From positions 1 through 55,823 of IMG/VR virus record IMGVR_UViG_3300005264_000018: a stretch of 55,823 nt of DNA; one strand, 5' to 3'. This stretch comes from a virus. Positions 24,928-34,266 of the stretch are shown here, piece after piece. Under the pieces are notes generated by a model. It was not told the origin of the DNA, did no database searches, and saw only the letters and a program-made list of their open reading frames with translations. The position numbers were made by a program, and so were the translations under genes. Position 1 is the first letter of the stretch, and every line of letters starts with the position of its first letter.

Positions 24928-27516
24928 TTATAAACTTACATCAATATCTACAGATTTATTAAAGATAGCCAGTGTTACAGGAATTTCTTTAATATCCATA
25001 GTTGGTTGAATACCTAAAAATACAGGCATTCTACGGTTGTCGATATCACTATCTGTGATAACTTCCTCAACTGCTATAGAATAATCGTATACACCATCTT
25101 TTGCTTTTACTTCATCTCTCATAAAGCCGTTTAATGCTCCTTCGACTAAAGACCAAGTTCTACGATTGTTTAAATCAAATGTAATATACTCTAACATATC
25201 TTCTAAACCATATTTGATATAGATTAACAAGAATGCTACTGAACGAAGTTGCATTGGACTAGGTCTAACTAATGTAGTTTCATTACCCCAAATTACAAGA
25301 CCTGAACCTTTTTTGTACCTAATAGGATTAATTCTATTATTAACTAACCAGTCTCTGTCTCCTTCTGAGAAACGAACTTTAACATCTAAAGCACCTGTTA
25401 ATTTACCTCTTTTCCAACCTGCGGCAGGGTAGAAAATCCTATAGTTTCTTGTAGTATACTCTTGAGAAGCGGCAGCAAAACCATCAGGTGCTACCCAGAT
25501 TTCTTTTTGATTATAATCATCATAGATTTTAACCCAACCTGCAAATATAGAGGCTTTCTCAGTGTTAAGCATTGTACTTGCTTTATAATCAACTATAGCA
25601 CCTTTGTAATCAAAAGACTCTTCAGCTACAGGGTCTATAGAAATAAAACAGTGTGTAAGATTTTGTTTCTGTGCCACTTCTACTAAGGCTTGTGCGTAAG
25701 CAGGAGTTGCGAAACCGCCATCCATTAAAATAGTAACAGGATACTCTTCTTTATTTTCAACAAGTTTAACTGCTGTAATTAAGTCGCCAACTGTTACAGG
25801 AGAGCCATTATCACCACCTCTTAACATATTAACACCTGCGTCAATTAACTTACCATCAATACCACCAATAACAAAATCAGAGTTGATTGGATAATTATAG
25901 AACACTTTATCGACTTTAGATAGTTGGTAATATTGAATACCATCTACAATACCAGCTAGAGAGTCATTTTGAGTTTCATCCCAAAAGAATACACGAGTAG
26001 GGAAAGGATTACCATCTACATCTAACCACTCTTTATCTATTTGGTCTTCTTCTATAACTCTATCAAGCTTGATGTAACCCTCTGAAGAGTTAATAATTTG
26101 AACTTTATATTCTGAACTCAACTTAGGTTCAACATTGTTAATTTCAAACTTAATTCTCATACCCAAAAAGTAAGGAGTAGTATCTGAAACTTTAACTTCG
26201 CTGTGACCTGCTAGTAAATTCTCTATAATATTTGTAGCTGTTGTTACAAATAAATCATCAGGGTTTTGTCTCCAAAGACTATAATCAGTATTTAAAGGAA
26301 CTTCAGGAACTTCTTCTGAGTCTACATCGAATGGATTATCTTTTACTGAAATATAAGCAGACTTACCGTTGATTTTATCTTCCAAATACATTTGGCGACC
26401 AAAACCGTCTAATACATTTTTACGAGACACTAACCAACTTTCAACTTGAACACCTTTAAAGTAAACAAGAATATAAAATCCACCTTCTTCCACATAATCC
26501 TTAGATGGGCTAATGCCTACAGAAATATCATCTCCCCACTTACCTTGTGAATTTGTAGTTACTAAAAAGGCGTCTCTATCTTCTAATTCATATTGAACTA
26601 AATCATAGACAGGAGTTTGAGCCGCTATAGTAATATAATTATCTACTTTAATAAAGTGAGCATCTTCTTTATATTGGTCTTTCTGTAAAAAAGTATTAGA
26701 AATTGTACCTACTTTGATATCCTCATTAGGAGTGATATAATCTGCATTTGTTACTAGAACTTCTGTAGTTCCTACTGCATCTCTTACTACTACAGGATTG
26801 GCGTAAGCAGGGTTGAAAGAAGAACCATCAGCTCTTGTTAATACATCCCCTATAGATACATCTTGAGGGTTACCTAACTGAATTTTATCATAAACAAGCT
26901 TTTCTTCATATACATCTATAACTTCATATAAAGGAGTATTTTCCCCTACATTATCCTGTCTATCATTTAGTTCTGAAAGAGTGTTAACAGCTGTGAAAGA
27001 TAAACGACTACCTATGGATAAACCCTCAGTTGTTGTCATTCTAATAACTTGTGAGTCATTAACATCCAACTCAACTTGATTAATTTCATTTAAAGCATAC
27101 TCACGATTTGTGAAGTAAGTTGGAAATGAAAAACTGTCTAAATCTTCTTGTGTTAATCCTGCTATTGGTTTAATAATAGAGTCTGCTACATAACTAGCTG
27201 TAGGAACACCTTGTGGAATTAAATCTATCTTAGAACGAACTAAAGCACCTGAAAATCGAATATCTTCGTGTGCGGCTCTCATAACCCATAACTTGTTTGA
27301 TTGACTTAGATATGTAATAGCTGAATAATGGGATACACCATATTCAGGAACAGGTTCACCAAAGATATCTATTAACTCATTTTCACTTGTTATTAGAACA
27401 GGCTTACCTATAGGTCCTTTATTACATACGATAGTTATTGCACCATAAGAACCCGGCATACTAGGAACGATTGCAGAACGGTCTTGTTCTCGTATAATTA
27501 CTTTTGCACTACCCAT
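24928..27516 (-). CDS. Tail sheath protein
   Basis: An 862-residue protein with typical sheath features. The N-terminus reads GSYGAITIVCNKGPIGKP followed by ENELIDIFGEP, the standard opening of contractile sheath proteins. The C-terminal domain contains IWVAPDGFAAASQEYTTRNYRIFYPAAGWKRGK, INPIRYKKGSGLVIWGNET and NRRTWSLVEGALNGF. The mid region (DINAGVNMLRGGDNG-like, TVGDLITAVKLVE) is the variable surface domain. It is long for the family, so it probably has extra surface domains. Presence of a sheath shows that the phage has a contractile tail. Confidence 0.93.
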   Translation of the reverse strand: MGSAKVIIREQDRSAIVPSMPGSYGAITIVCNKGPIGKPVLITSENELIDIFGEPVPEYGVSHYSAITYLSQSNKLWVMRAAHEDIRFSGALVRSKIDLIPQGVPTASYVADSIIKPIAGLTQEDLDSFSFPTYFTNREYALNEINQVELDVNDSQVIRMTTTEGLSIGSRLSFTAVNTLSELNDRQDNVGENTPLYEVIDVYEEKLVYDKIQLGNPQDVSIGDVLTRADGSSFNPAYANPVVVRDAVGTTEVLVTNADYITPNEDIKVGTISNTFLQKDQYKEDAHFIKVDNYITIAAQTPVYDLVQYELEDRDAFLVTTNSQGKWGDDISVGISPSKDYVEEGGFYILVYFKGVQVESWLVSRKNVLDGFGRQMYLEDKINGKSAYISVKDNPFDVDSEEVPEVPLNTDYSLWRQNPDDLFVTTATNIIENLLAGHSEVKVSDTTPYFLGMRIKFEINNVEPKLSSEYKVQIINSSEGYIKLDRVIEEDQIDKEWLDVDGNPFPTRVFFWDETQNDSLAGIVDGIQYYQLSKVDKVFYNYPINSDFVIGGIDGKLIDAGVNMLRGGDNGSPVTVGDLITAVKLVENKEEYPVTILMDGGFATPAYAQALVEVAQKQNLTHCFISIDPVAEESFDYKGAIVDYKASTMLNTEKASIFAGWVKIYDDYNQKEIWVAPDGFAAASQEYTTRNYRIFYPAAGWKRGKLTGALDVKVRFSEGDRDWLVNNRINPIRYKKGSGLVIWGNETTLVRPSPMQLRSVAFLLIYIKYGLEDMLEYITFDLNNRRTWSLVEGALNGFMRDEVKAKDGVYDYSIAVEEVITDSDIDNRRMPVFLGIQPTMDIKEIPVTLAIFNKSVDIDVSL

Positions 27517-27526
27517 AATATACCCC

Positions 27527-27712
27527 TTACACTTTTCTAATTATGATTTGTTTCTTAAACTGTTTTGCTATTTCAAGAAATCTTTTTTCTGAAGGTATAT
27601 CTACCTTAACTCTGCCTTTAGGTCCTACTACTACAGTATCATCTGTACTAGAGTTACCATCCTTATCAATGTATACAGTATGTAAAGATTGATTTGTTAT
27701 GTTTACTAACAT
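27527..27712 (-). CDS. Small beta-rich protein before the sheath gene
   Basis: A 61-residue protein starting MLVNITNQSLHTVYIDKDGN. I choose ATG 27712 because AGGAG lies six bases upstream; a longer frame from GTG 27760 is possible. The C-terminal half is basic (AKQFKKQIIIRKV). It is encoded immediately upstream of the sheath gene, where small tail-completion or connector proteins are often found. No family recognised. Confidence 0.55.
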   Translation of the reverse strand: MLVNITNQSLHTVYIDKDGNSSTDDTVVVGPKGRVKVDIPSEKRFLEIAKQFKKQIIIRKV

Positions 27713-27795
27713 ATAAACTCCTATATAAGTGTTTTTATAAATTTGAGAAATGTGCATCACACCCTCTATATAGGAATTGTTAAAACTTAATTTAG

Positions 27796-28554
27796 TTATC
27801 TATCTAGGAATTTTAATTGGATATCGACTGTATCCAACATTGGAAAGGTTTTACTATAAGAACTAAAGAAAGGTCCTTCTAATTTTGCAGTAAATGTAAG
27901 CTCTTGTAGATTACCATATTGTGCATAATCAATATGACCTACAGAGTCTACTTGTCGAAAAGTAGTTGTGTAATCAAATTCTACTTGCCCTATATCCTGA
28001 CCCATATTAAAGCTCATCTCAATAACTCTATTTCTCATAAGTTTATTAAGATATAAAAACTGTAAATCATTTATAATCCTTGAACTGGTAGTAAGCAGTT
28101 TAAATGTTAATTCAATTTCTCCATAAATCATATCACGAATTATGAAATCAGTTGGCTTAGAATGAGCTTCATCTAAATCTCTTACTTTTTGAAAAAACCT
28201 AGACATATCGTCTTCGCCAATTTTCTTTAACTTATCCATCTCTACCAAACCTCGGGAGTTCTTAGGGTCAAAAACAGCTTCAAAATTAATATTATTTAGT
28301 CTCTCTTCGGACTTTCTCAGAGGGGTGTAATTATACATCATTAAAATATGAGACTCTTTATTAGCTACTATTAAATCTTCTTCAGTTAGTAAACTCATAT
28401 CACTATTGCCGAATAAAGCTCTAGTTGATAAAGATTTTGTATACTGAGAAATCATTTCTAAATCACTATTATACATAACTGTAAAGTCTAAATTATAATC
28501 TTTATACCATGCTTCTATTTCATTTACAAATTTATTAATAACTATGTCTAACAT
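27796..28554 (-). CDS. Neck/tail-completion-type protein, unknown family
   Basis: A 252-residue protein starting MLDIVINKFVNEIEAWYKDYNLDF. The N-terminus is helical and the C-terminal part has beta strands (FDYTTTFRQVDSVG, ELTFTAKLEGPFFSSY, DTVDIQLKFL). This alpha-beta arrangement and the position between capsid genes and sheath fit a tail terminator or neck protein. SD AAGGA is present seven bases before the ATG. There are no catalytic motifs. The role is inferred from gene order. Confidence 0.55.
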   Translation of the reverse strand: MLDIVINKFVNEIEAWYKDYNLDFTVMYNSDLEMISQYTKSLSTRALFGNSDMSLLTEEDLIVANKESHILMMYNYTPLRKSEERLNNINFEAVFDPKNSRGLVEMDKLKKIGEDDMSRFFQKVRDLDEAHSKPTDFIIRDMIYGEIELTFKLLTTSSRIINDLQFLYLNKLMRNRVIEMSFNMGQDIGQVEFDYTTTFRQVDSVGHIDYAQYGNLQELTFTAKLEGPFFSSYSKTFPMLDTVDIQLKFLDR

Positions 28555-28562
28555 ACTAATCC

Positions 28563-29123
28563 TTAATTGATAGGGTCGTATTTATATTTAATTGACCCTC
28601 TATTTTCATCTTCTGAAATCAAATTATCATTAGTTAAGAATAAATCATCATCTTCCAGTTCATCTTCATACTCTTTCATATCATTAAATTCATCTCTATT
28701 TCTTTCAATATCTATAGATACAAAAGGAATGAGAGTGTACTTCTGAAAAATAATACCTTCATCATCATATATTTTAGGAATATCTTCTATCTTAAAGTTC
28801 ATTATCTTACCACTTTTCAATCTAGCGACCACTTTAGCATAATAAGGTAGTTTTAACTTAGCAGGAGTGTACATAAACATTTCTCCACCTTCAAAATCTT
28901 CCATTATACTTTCCGTGTTTGTTTTACTTTTAAACAATGTAGGAATTAAAACCTTAGCAGTTTCTTCAGCTTCTTCAGGGTATTCAATATCATCATCTTT
29001 ATAACCGTGCTTTAGATTGTTGGCTTGAATAGGGAAATATATATCTGCTGTAACCCCATATATCTTAGTAAGTTGCTTAACTGCTATATAACCTGCTCTA
29101 CCTGTTAATTGAGATATATCCAT
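28563..29123 (-). CDS. Head-tail connector-region protein, unknown
   Basis: A 186-residue acidic protein starting MDISQLTGRAGYIAVKQLTKIYG. It has a beta-rich middle (ETAKVLIPTLFKSKT, EMFMYTPAKLKLPYYAKVVARL, IIFQKYTLIPFVSIDIE) and a very acidic tail (YEDELEDDDLFL). Position between a SWIM-type protein and a likely tail-completion protein points to the head-tail joining complex. No named family is recognised. Confidence 0.55.
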   Translation of the reverse strand: MDISQLTGRAGYIAVKQLTKIYGVTADIYFPIQANNLKHGYKDDDIEYPEEAEETAKVLIPTLFKSKTNTESIMEDFEGGEMFMYTPAKLKLPYYAKVVARLKSGKIMNFKIEDIPKIYDDEGIIFQKYTLIPFVSIDIERNRDEFNDMKEYEDELEDDDLFLTNDNLISEDENRGSIKYKYDPIN

Positions 29124-29133
29124 TTTGAACTCC

Positions 29134-29742
29134 TTATATTAGTAAACCGACTTCTAATAACTTATCTTCAAAATTATCTTCATTAAAGTCTTGGAAAAAA
29201 TCTTTACTATCTATTTGATGTTCATCTAAATAATACTTAATTGTTGTAAAACATTCATTCATTGAAATAGTTGATAATTCCTCTATAGAACTTGTTACAG
29301 CCATTCTACCTTTAGAAATCTGTTTAAAACCCTTATTTCGGAAACTCTTAGTTGCGGCGACTAAATGTTTACATATTTTATTTTGTCTATGAGGGTCTCT
29401 TATATTAGGCTCACGATTTTCTCTTTCTCTTTTAAAAGAGTATTTCTCTTGTGAAGCATTATAAGCAGAACCCCAATATAAAAAAGCAGGACAATGGCAG
29501 TGTACTTTAACATTTGCTTCTAAGGGGGAAATCAGTCTACGACCAATCTTTGCATCTTTGTTAGCAAATGTTAAAGAAACTATATGACCCTTAGGGTCGC
29601 TATAGCTTTCTTTACACTTAACCAAAAATATAAACCTCTTTTCATTAACAGGTTTATATTTGATTTGATAAACACGACAATTATTAGACTTACTGTTAGG
29701 ACTTAGACCGTTGGCTCTGAATAATTCTAATAAATTTGTCAT
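29134..29742 (-). CDS. SWIM-type zinc finger protein
   Basis: A 202-residue protein containing a SWIM-like metal site: VHCHCPAFLYWG near residues 80-91 and KICKHLVAATKSF near residues 120-132, giving a CxC...CxH pattern with a long insertion rich in Lys, Arg and Glu. SWIM domains bind zinc and interact with DNA or protein. Proteins with this signature occur between capsid and tail genes of some large myoviruses. The N-terminal 75 residues form a beta-like domain. A role at the portal-connector or in DNA binding during packaging is possible but unproven. Confidence 0.7.
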   Translation of the reverse strand: MTNLLELFRANGLSPNSKSNNCRVYQIKYKPVNEKRFIFLVKCKESYSDPKGHIVSLTFANKDAKIGRRLISPLEANVKVHCHCPAFLYWGSAYNASQEKYSFKRERENREPNIRDPHRQNKICKHLVAATKSFRNKGFKQISKGRMAVTSSIEELSTISMNECFTTIKYYLDEHQIDSKDFFQDFNEDNFEDKLLEVGLLI

Positions 29743-29750
29743 GGTTATAC

Positions 29751-30224
29751 CTACTCTTGTTCAGCTAATTCATCGATAATAGCATCTATAATATCAGATT
29801 TTCTAGTTAAGCCTTCAATATCTACATTATGTTCGTTAGCATAAACTTTAATTTGCTTAACATTCATACTCTCAAAATCAGGGAAGGCATCCTCATCCTC
29901 AGGTTCATCTGTTTCAAGGTCTGGATTAGCTCCTAAATCAGGGAAGGCATCCTCATCCTCAGGTTCATCTGTTTCAAGGTCTGGATTAGCTCCTAAATCT
30001 ACAGATGCTTTATCTTCAGTAGGTAAATTTGTAACTTCAGTAACATTTTCAGTTGCTTCTTCTGTAATTTCTTTAGAAATAGCTAACAATTTTTCCTCAC
30101 AATGCCAATTCAAATAAGTTTTAGAGAACTTACCACCTAAATCACTTCTAACCTCTCCACGAGTTAGGCTTAAAGATAAACCTCTTTCCGAGAGGTTACA
30201 GTTCTTCAATACATCGTATTTCAT
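29751..30224 (-). CDS. HeH/SAP-like domain protein with an exact tandem repeat
   Basis: A 157-residue protein. Residues about 117-157 (MNVKQIKVYANEHNVDIEG, then RKSDIIDAIIDEL) fit the HeH/SAP/Rho-N type of DNA-binding helix-extension-helix domain often found in small phage head proteins. The middle is very acidic and includes a 20-residue unit (beginning DLGANPDLET) twice in tandem, encoded by an exact 60-bp duplication. The N-terminal domain holds CNLSERGLSLSLTRGEV. It follows the capsid operon terminator and an endonuclease gene. A head-completion role is inferred. Confidence 0.65.
   Translation of the reverse strand: MKYDVLKNCNLSERGLSLSLTRGEVRSDLGGKFSKTYLNWHCEEKLLAISKEITEEATENVTEVTNLPTEDKASVDLGANPDLETDEPEDEDAFPDLGANPDLETDEPEDEDAFPDFESMNVKQIKVYANEHNVDIEGLTRKSDIIDAIIDELAEQE
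29875..29999. repeat. Exact tandem duplication, period 60 bp
   Basis: Two adjacent copies of a 60-bp unit (29881-29940 and 29941-30000) differ only at the last base, and period-60 identity runs from 29875 to 29999. The unit adds 20 acidic residues in frame to the HeH-domain protein. The lack of divergence between copies points to a recent slip or unequal recombination event, or ongoing copy-number variation. Confidence 0.95.
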
Positions 30225-30258
30225 ATTTCGTCCTTTGTTAAATATCTGACTTGGTAAT

Positions 30259-30302
30259 CACCTCATCTATATATACCTTTTAAGATACATAGAGATAAGG
30301 TG
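30259..30302. terminator. Long imperfect hairpin after an endonuclease gene
   Basis: Bases 30259-30277 and 30284-30302 can pair over about 16 of 19 positions (CACCTCATCTATATATACC against its imperfect complement) with a six-base loop. It starts just after the stop at 30303. No T run follows on the minus strand, so it may be an RNA processing or stabilising element ahead of the HeH-domain gene rather than a strong terminator. Confidence 0.5.
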
Positions 30303-31940
30303 CTACCTTGTCAAATTGTACTTTATTTTACCACTATCATAGTAACGGATAAAACCTAATTCATCCGACATCTGAAACTCAGTTTTATCCTTAAAGTCTA
30401 AACCTTTTTCACTCATCAATTGTTTAAGTCTAGCCTTTCTAAAATAAGACTTATGATACATATTATAAGCACTATCATAATAATTATAGCTAGGAGAGGT
30501 TGTATAAATTTCTTTAAAACCATGCTGTAAATAAACAGCTCCTTGCGACCCTTGTAAATCTGCAAAAGATATTATATTATCATAAGTCCTATTTTTGGTG
30601 AAATATCTTAATAGCTTACTAAATCCACCTTGAACATTAGTAAAGGTTTTTGTAGCGAAACGATTAAGATTGTATTCACCTTTTTTTGATATACTGAAAG
30701 TCATTACAGATAATAACTCTTCTTCAAAATATAATCCTAGTTTGACTGAGCTTATAGCATAACCTTGTAAATGATTATCATCCATAAACATTTTAGCAGT
30801 CTGAGAAGATAATTCTTTTATATTACATTTTCTAGCTCCTATTTTAAAAGGAGTTAGATTAAGCTTATTCAATATTAAGGACTGAACTATATATTTATTA
30901 TGAATCCATTGACTATCAGTTATATGAATAATAGATTTACCTAAAGCTAAACTGTCTAAAGTTTTATCTCTTTGATAAACAGTTCCTTTAAATTTATCAC
31001 TATGCCAATAAACCCCGTCAAACTCTATAAAGAGATTATGCTCAGGAATATGTATATCTATCTCTCTTTTGTCTTCAAAAGGATTTATATGCCTCTCAAT
31101 CACTATATATTGACTTATAAAAGAAGCTAATTCCTCTTCCATTTTTGAAGTTCCTATATTATGACACTTTTTACAGAAGCCATGACCTTGGGTTATCCTT
31201 TCCCCTCTAGTTGTATATTTATGACCTTTACCACACATAATATCAATATTCTCTTTTACACCTTTAAAGTCAGACAATAATTTATAACCCTTATCCACCT
31301 TATGTAAAAGTTTTAAAATAGAGTCATTATCATAAACTAAATTTCTACCAAAGATATATTTATAACCTCTATCATTTATAGTCTTTTTCATTTTAATAGA
31401 TTGCTTTGAAGTGTTGCACTTAGCACAACCAACTCCTGCTAATAATCCATCAAGTCGGATACTTTGGGTTTTATGTATTTTACAATAGAAATCTATTTTA
31501 TTATGGGTGCCTTTATAAACGGAATTACTAAAATCCAGTTTTCCCTTATAAATTTTATTTAACTTATCAATCATAGTTTTAGTTGTATAAGGATTATTAG
31601 ATGAACATTCTTTACAATATAACCCTCTTTTAATCATATCTAAAGAAACTTCCTGTTCTCCGTGTATATCACAATTATAAATAGACTTAATTCTCAATCC
31701 ATAATAGAACCAGTTATCCCATTGATTACCTGTTAAATTATATTCTAAACGATACTTAACAGTCTTGCTAGTATAAACAGACGGACACATATTATTAGTG
31801 CATTTGTAATTCTTTAATCTATCCAACCTTATTGAATAATCTTTTCTACAAAATTTACAAACAGCATCTATCTTTTCAGAGGGGTCATAATGTTCTACAT
31901 TATATTCAAAACTATTATTAACTAACCTAGCATCTTTCAA
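30303..31940 (-). CDS. Homing-endonuclease-like protein with zinc modules (capsid-linked copy)
   Basis: A 545-residue protein starting at TTG 31940, which has AGGAG six bases upstream. Residues 1-270 hold four zinc-type modules, each of the form IxCxxH/C....C..C (VCKFC, YNCDIHG, FYCKIHK, MCGKGHK). Residues about 285-350 hold the nuclease core: KREIDIHIPEHNLFIEFDGVYWHSD, a PD-(D/E)XK/Vsr-like pattern. The C-terminal 150 residues (IGARKCNIKE, FMDDNHLQG, RFATKTFTNVQGGFSKLL, YYDSAYN) are shared with the other copies. It lies between the capsid gene terminator and the HeH-domain gene. Such free-standing genes spread by cutting and copying into a homologous site. Confidence 0.75.
   Translation of the reverse strand: MKDARLVNNSFEYNVEHYDPSEKIDAVCKFCRKDYSIRLDRLKNYKCTNNMCPSVYTSKTVKYRLEYNLTGNQWDNWFYYGLRIKSIYNCDIHGEQEVSLDMIKRGLYCKECSSNNPYTTKTMIDKLNKIYKGKLDFSNSVYKGTHNKIDFYCKIHKTQSIRLDGLLAGVGCAKCNTSKQSIKMKKTINDRGYKYIFGRNLVYDNDSILKLLHKVDKGYKLLSDFKGVKENIDIMCGKGHKYTTRGERITQGHGFCKKCHNIGTSKMEEELASFISQYIVIERHINPFEDKREIDIHIPEHNLFIEFDGVYWHSDKFKGTVYQRDKTLDSLALGKSIIHITDSQWIHNKYIVQSLILNKLNLTPFKIGARKCNIKELSSQTAKMFMDDNHLQGYAISSVKLGLYFEEELLSVMTFSISKKGEYNLNRFATKTFTNVQGGFSKLLRYFTKNRTYDNIISFADLQGSQGAVYLQHGFKEIYTTSPSYNYYDSAYNMYHKSYFRKARLKQLMSEKGLDFKDKTEFQMSDELGFIRYYDSGKIKYNLTR
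30814..30874. repeat. 61-bp segment identical in two endonuclease genes
   Basis: Bases 30814-30874 are identical to 35345-35405. Both encode the shared motif around NLTPFKIGARKCNIKE in two endonuclease paralogues whose other parts differ clearly. A related but diverged version is at about 37784-37840. Identity confined to this block suggests recent gene conversion or strong selection. Confidence 0.9.
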
Positions 31941-31975
31941 TCTCTTCTCCTATATAAATACTTTATATACATATA

Positions 31976-32007
31976 GAAAAAGAGTAGAGCTTTTAAAACT
32001 CTACTCT
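31976..32007 (-). terminator. Rho-independent terminator after the major capsid gene
   Basis: On the minus strand AGAGTAGAG, a nine-base loop and CTCTACTCT form a perfect 9-bp stem, followed by a run of five T (31980 to 31976). It lies eight bases beyond the stop of the major capsid gene and is the clearest terminator in the window. It would separate the capsid operon from the endonuclease gene and the tail genes. Confidence 0.8.
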
Positions 32008-32014
32008 ATTAAGG

Positions 32015-32938
32015 TTACTGACCTACAAGGATTTTGATAGCTGAAAGACCTTTAGGGTTATGAATCAGTAATCCAATTTCCTCAAAGATACTATATCCAA
32101 CTTCAAGAGCCTTATTATCTTCTGCTTCAAGCACCGTTAAGTCCCACGAAACTACCAATCTACCAAAGTAAGAAGGTTCGCAGGTGATAAAGATATAATC
32201 TTTAGGTACCATACTTGATGTATTGATTTGAGTACCATTAATTCTAGCAATATAACCTGCTGTGATTAACTCTCTGCTTGTTTCAAAATCAATATAGTAA
32301 CCAGTTTGAACATTGTTCATTTCTCTTAGAACTTGTTTCCAAAAGGGGTTCATATAAATAGAAACAGCATCAAGCTCTCCCCATTTTTCAATCTCAGCTT
32401 GTGCTTGACTGAAGTGTTTAACTGTAAGCTCTGATTGCTTAACTGTAGTGATAGCATTGATATCAGTGCTTCTCTCTGCAACAATTTTCATAAGGTCAAA
32501 GATTTTACCATCTTCTACTTTTACGATTTCAGATTTTACTTTTTCTCTTACTCTATCATTAAGGTCAAATCTAGCTTGTTTAATTTCTGTAAGTGGTATC
32601 ATTGGATTTGCTGTTATTTTAAATAACGGAACAAGTACCTTTTTACCTTTAACTTTTGCTTGAACTTCTTCACCCTCTTCACCAATCACATAAGCTGGTA
32701 CTTCAATGTCTTTTGGAAATTCAGGAATTGCACCTTGACCAAGTGGATAGATACGGAATGCTCTACGACCTACTGCTCTATAATCTCTCATTTCTCTTAA
32801 TGGGTCTACCATTGATACTGAAAGTTCTTCTCTACCAGCAGCTGTTGCCATCAGTTGAGCTGTTGATTCATTTCTAGCATTAATATCTGCTAATGTTTCT
32901 ACTTGTCCTACTGTTGCAGGGATAAATGGGTTATTCAT
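32015..32938 (-). CDS. Major capsid protein (HK97-like)
   Basis: A 307-residue protein following decoration and scaffold-like genes. The N-terminal part is helical (VETLADINARNESTAQLMATAAGREELS), then come an E-loop-like strand region (FRIYPLGQGAIPEFPKDIEVPAYVIG), a spine-helix region (FDLNDRVREKVKSEIVKVEDGKIFDLMKIVAER) and P/A-domain strands (DAVSIYMNPFWKQVLREM, GYYIDFETSRELITAGYIARINGTQI, DYIFITCEPSYFGRLVVSWDLTVLEAED). It has the length and pattern of compact HK97-fold capsid proteins. A strong terminator follows it, as often seen for this highly expressed gene. Confidence 0.85.
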   Translation of the reverse strand: MNNPFIPATVGQVETLADINARNESTAQLMATAAGREELSVSMVDPLREMRDYRAVGRRAFRIYPLGQGAIPEFPKDIEVPAYVIGEEGEEVQAKVKGKKVLVPLFKITANPMIPLTEIKQARFDLNDRVREKVKSEIVKVEDGKIFDLMKIVAERSTDINAITTVKQSELTVKHFSQAQAEIEKWGELDAVSIYMNPFWKQVLREMNNVQTGYYIDFETSRELITAGYIARINGTQINTSSMVPKDYIFITCEPSYFGRLVVSWDLTVLEAEDNKALEVGYSIFEEIGLLIHNPKGLSAIKILVGQ

Positions 32939-32949
32939 AGTTTAGCTCC

Positions 32950-33408
32950 TTATACTTTTGATTGAATTTTAACTGTTTTATCAGTTGCTGAGTTTGCACT
33001 CATAGCTACACCATAAACTGTACCAGAACCATCACCTGATGGGTCTACCTTTGTCCACATACCCTTTGCACCACAATAAAGTTTATCAGAAGCTACAATA
33101 TCTTCATCAATAACTTGTGCAGTTTCTATAAGACCCCCACCAAACATCAAAGGAACTTTACCACTTGCCATTGCAGGTTTGTTAAATAAAGGAACACCTG
33201 AAGCATCATTAACAATTAGACCAAGAACATCTCCGTCTGAAGCTAATGCTACGAAACCATCTGTACCTATTGTTGCCATTCTACCGGCTTGTAACTCTAC
33301 TACCTTAGGGTCTAAAGCAGAAACCATTGGGTCTAAAGCTTCATAAATTGCAGGGTCTAACTCAAATGTATTACCATCAATTGAACCATTTTTGTATAAA
33401 ATTTTCAT
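32950..33408 (-). CDS. Head decoration-like protein
   Basis: A 152-residue, Gly- and Ala-rich beta protein immediately upstream of the major capsid gene. The motif LQAGRMATIGTDGFVALASDGDVLGLIVNDASG and the closing GSGTVYGVAMSANSATDKTVKIQ are typical of small capsid-stabilising proteins that trimerise on the head surface. A K-G-M-W segment (CGAKGMWTKVD) resembles decoration proteins of this type. The call is from pattern and gene order; a minor capsid protein is the alternative. Confidence 0.65.
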   Translation of the reverse strand: MKILYKNGSIDGNTFELDPAIYEALDPMVSALDPKVVELQAGRMATIGTDGFVALASDGDVLGLIVNDASGVPLFNKPAMASGKVPLMFGGGLIETAQVIDEDIVASDKLYCGAKGMWTKVDPSGDGSGTVYGVAMSANSATDKTVKIQSKV

Positions 33409-33419
33409 ATCTTTCCTTT

Positions 33420-34244
33420 TTAATTAAAATTCCAACTTACTAGTGGTTGTGAAGAAGCTTCACTTGACATAGCTGTTGCATTTGCGACTGTTTTTACTGA
33501 AGGAGGGTTAGTATCTCTACCTTGTTCAATAATCTCATTAGCACCTGATTTCTCAGTTACTTTTAAATCAGAATTAATTTCTCCATGATTAACACCTGTA
33601 CCCAGTTTCTTAGCAATTGCCATAAGTTCACCAGCTTCTACAGTAAAACCATCTGCTAGAAGTTCTTGTGCTTGTGCTTCTAAAGAAGTAGCTTTCATAA
33701 CCTTAGTTGGTTTAACTGCATGACCCTTTTTAACATTTAAAGAAGAAACTTTACCTGTTTTGTTAGATTTTACACCTGATTTCAGTTTAGCCGCATCAGG
33801 TATAGACTGTCTTCCAACATTAGGTCCTGCTGTTACTTCTGTATAATCATCTTCATCAAAAGATACAGACTCTTGGACTTCATCAGTTGCTTTTTCTTCA
33901 TCATCTATATCATCTATATCATCTTCATCTTCAGCAGTTATTCCTAACTCACCCTCAATCATTTGACCGACTAAAGTTGCCTGAGCTTTTGTAGCAAGTA
34001 CTACAGAATAAGTATCATCAAAATCCGTAGTACTTGCTACAGATGTAAAAGTATCTACATCACTCACTTGACCTAAGATATAGTTTTCTGCTGAAGCAGT
34101 TGTTTCTAAAACATTTGCAACTGAGCCTAAAGCTTGATGTAAATCATCAGTTGAATAAGCACCACTTGTAACATTACTTGCGATAGCATCTAACGACTGA
34201 GACATACCAGTTATTGTTTTTACAATTTGAACATTTTTGTTCAT
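33420..34244 (-). CDS. Scaffold-like prohead core protein
   Basis: A 274-residue protein between the polymerase C-fragment and the decoration gene, the usual place of the scaffold. It has an acidic central segment (GITAEDEDDIDDIDDEEKATDE), a lysine-rich section (KLKSGVKSNKTGKVSSLNVKKGHAVK) and a helical stretch (LEAQAQELLADGFTVEAGELMAIAKKLG). These low-complexity charged parts fit an internal scaffolding protein removed by the prohead protease. Near the N-terminus it has AIAS (residues 20-23), similar to the IIAS at the start of the effector proteins, which might be a protease site. Confidence 0.55.
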   Translation of the reverse strand: MNKNVQIVKTITGMSQSLDAIASNVTSGAYSTDDLHQALGSVANVLETTASAENYILGQVSDVDTFTSVASTTDFDDTYSVVLATKAQATLVGQMIEGELGITAEDEDDIDDIDDEEKATDEVQESVSFDEDDYTEVTAGPNVGRQSIPDAAKLKSGVKSNKTGKVSSLNVKKGHAVKPTKVMKATSLEAQAQELLADGFTVEAGELMAIAKKLGTGVNHGEINSDLKVTEKSGANEIIEQGRDTNPPSVKTVANATAMSSEASSQPLVSWNFN

Positions 34245-34266
34245 AGTAATTCCTTTAAATCTTATT

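Noticed and set aside
29881-30000. CRISPR-like repeat
   Set aside because: Only two adjacent identical units without spacers, inside a coding frame; it is a tandem duplication.
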